Positions 48,936 through 49,814 of a stretch of DNA of 49,814 nucleotides are shown here, one piece after another. The DNA comes from Bacillota bacterium. Lineage in GTDB: Bacteria; Bacillota; Clostridia; Saccharofermentanales; DTU023. The notes beneath the pieces were generated by a model. That model made no database searches. It was not told the origin of the DNA and worked only from the letters and a program-made list of their open reading frames with translations. Position 1 is the first letter of the stretch. Each line of letters begins with the position of its first letter. The stretch lies in contig JAMNZB010000056.1 in NCBI GenBank assembly GCA_023622515.1, forward strand, positions 1-49,814, given 5' to 3'. The translations under genes were made by a program, and so were the position numbers.

Positions 48936-49514
48936 CTATTCTTCCTCATTAGCCTGTTCGAGCCGGGCTTCAAATTCTTTCTTTTCTTTATCGGTCAAGG
49001 GAGCCAGGTACATGACCATATGCCGCCCTTCCATCAAAGGTTTGCGGTCAATTTTACCAAGCCCTTCACAAGCCTTGGCAAAATCTTCCATCACCTGGTA
49101 GCCCTGGTTTTGATAACTCATCTCACGGCCCCTGAAGCGGATAACTACCTTGACTCGATCATCATTATTTAAAAATCTATGGGCATTCCGCGCCTTGACA
49201 TTAAAGTCGTGTTCCTCTGTAGTAAGTTTTAGCTGAACCTCTTTAACATTTGTCTTTTTTTGATTTTTTCTGGCTTCCCTTTCACGCTTAGATTGTTCAA
49301 ACTGATATTTGCTGTAGTCCATAATACGAGCAACCGGATTGTTGGGATTATCAGAAACCAAGACTAAATCCAAGTTTTTCTCCCTGGCAACTTGAAGGGC
49401 ACGTTCTATGGGAATAATGCCTATCATCTCGCCGTCTTCATCAATTGTACGAACCTCCGGATAGCGAATGTTTTCATTAATCTTTGCTCGGTTGTCAAAT
49501 CTTCGTTTAGCTAT
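48936..49514 (-). CDS. infC: Translation initiation factor IF-3 (probable AUA start)
   Basis: A 192-residue factor that monitors the start codon and keeps ribosomal subunits apart. The first ATG in frame (49427) would cut into the N-terminal domain, deleting the conserved segment INENIRYPEVRTIDEDGEMIG. In the same frame the coding extends upstream to ATA at 49514, which lies seven bases from a perfect AGGAGG (49522-49527); no ATG, GTG or TTG is in that position. Rare start codons (AUU, AUC, AUA) are a known feature of infC, used for autoregulation by IF-3. The C-terminal domain (VKVVIRFRGREMSYQ) is intact. Confidence 0.9.
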   Translation of the reverse strand: MAKRRFDNRAKINENIRYPEVRTIDEDGEMIGIIPIERALQVAREKNLDLVLVSDNPNNPVARIMDYSKYQFEQSKREREARKNQKKTNVKEVQLKLTTEEHDFNVKARNAHRFLNNDDRVKVVIRFRGREMSYQNQGYQVMEDFAKACEGLGKIDRKPLMEGRHMVMYLAPLTDKEKKEFEARLEQANEEE

Positions 49515-49651
49515 AGTTATGCCTCCTTAATTATTCCAACAAAAAAGCGGAAATGATCCGCTCCCGATACAAAACTCCTTCTTACGTAAAGAGAAACTGT
49601 ATTTACCTCTTTGCTTGCGCTTGAGGTGAGATTGGAATCTACTTGATTTAC
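49515..49651 (-). promoter_or_regulatory. infC leader, probable L20-responsive attenuator
   Basis: The roughly 137-base untranslated leader between the predicted start point and the infC start contains an intrinsic terminator close to the ribosome-binding site. In Bacillus, L20 binds the infC leader and favours early termination. Position and architecture agree with that system, but the L20-binding fold has not been modelled here. Confidence 0.6.
49541..49562 (-). terminator. Attenuator hairpin in the infC leader
   Basis: On the reverse strand AGCGGA pairs with TCCGCT around TCATT (49546-49562), then a U run (49541-49546), 14 bases before the ribosome-binding site. A terminator ahead of the first gene of an operon is a signature of attenuation. 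Confidence 0.8.
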
Positions 49652-49657
49652 TGGGAC

Positions 49658-49686
49658 AGTATAGGTAATTTACCAGCGCAAGTCAA
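49658..49686 (-). promoter_or_regulatory. infC operon promoter
   Basis: On the reverse strand TTGACT (49681-49686) and TATACT (49658-49663) are separated by exactly 17 bases, giving a start near 49651. Confidence 0.75.
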
Positions 49687-49814
49687 GTACAAAAAATAAC
49701 TTGGCAGCGTAAAGTTGTTGTAGGTTTGAAAAGGGAAAGCGCCTTTGTTGTGTCTAGAACAAGTAGCCACCATGTTTAATGCTTTCAAAGTAGTGGTAGG
49801 AAGCCGTTCCTACC
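49687..49814. other. Non-coding stretch at the window edge with a perfect hairpin
   Basis: No gene is seen in these 128 bases. The last 20 (49795-49814) form a perfect eight-base-pair hairpin, GGTAGGAA-GCCG-TTCCTACC. It could be a terminator whose U tract lies outside the window, or part of a structured RNA. The sequence is not recognisable as a tRNA or tmRNA. Confidence 0.4.

Overview
The window is a continuous stretch of bacterial chromosome, densely packed with core housekeeping genes. The gene set points to a low-GC Gram-positive bacterium of the Clostridia. It includes folate/FAD-dependent TrmFO, TrmK beside rpoD, a YfhO-type membrane protein, a ComEB-type dCMP deaminase, a ClpE-like ATPase with an N-terminal zinc finger, an infC-rpmI-rplT operon behind a transcription attenuator, and a Spo0A-type DNA-binding domain. 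Placement below class level is not possible from this window. I see no mobile elements, prophage, CRISPR arrays, tRNAs or rRNAs.

Layout. 1-1160: the start of an OsmC-like gene (cut by the window edge) and an RluA-type pseudouridine synthase, both leftward. 1286-4605: a rightward operon of response regulator, PhoR-like histidine kinase and RluF. 4614-14: leftward dCMP deaminase, yfhO, rnpB, trmK, rpoD, dnaG and yajC, reaching to about 13019; this is the macromolecular-synthesis cluster, with an intrinsic terminator between yajC and dnaG and a separate rnpB promoter. 13080-21749: leftward yifB(comM)-dprA-topA-trmFO-queA-tgt, linked by short overlaps and gaps, combining DNA processing with tRNA modification. 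21972-23719: rightward ychF-coaE, whose 3' end overlaps the end of the leftward group FHA/SEDS protein - class B PBP - polA (23677-29578). 29781-30056: rightward HU gene with a near-consensus promoter. 30064-38101: leftward Spo0A-C-domain regulator, small membrane protein, ligA, valS and an SGNH-type esterase. 38172-48219: leftward DUF2344 protein, radical SAM protein, pgi, clpE-like, uvrA and a SpoU methyltransferase. 48297-49686: rplT-rpmI-infC with attenuator leader and promoter.

Most of the window is ordinary core genome. The most interesting stretch is 29700-30840. It encodes an orphan protein with a Spo0A DNA-binding domain but no recognisable receiver domain. A perfect Spo0A-box core (TGTCGAA) lies just upstream of its own predicted promoter. 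A 10-base sequence, ATAGCGAAAT, occurs both there and, as half of a palindrome, inside the spacer of the neighbouring HU promoter. This suggests a small self-contained regulatory circuit linking the Spo0A-like protein to nucleoid protein HU. Other points of interest are an FHA domain fused to a SEDS glycan polymerase, a probable AUA start codon for infC, and a 43-base antisense overlap of the coaE and polA coding ends.
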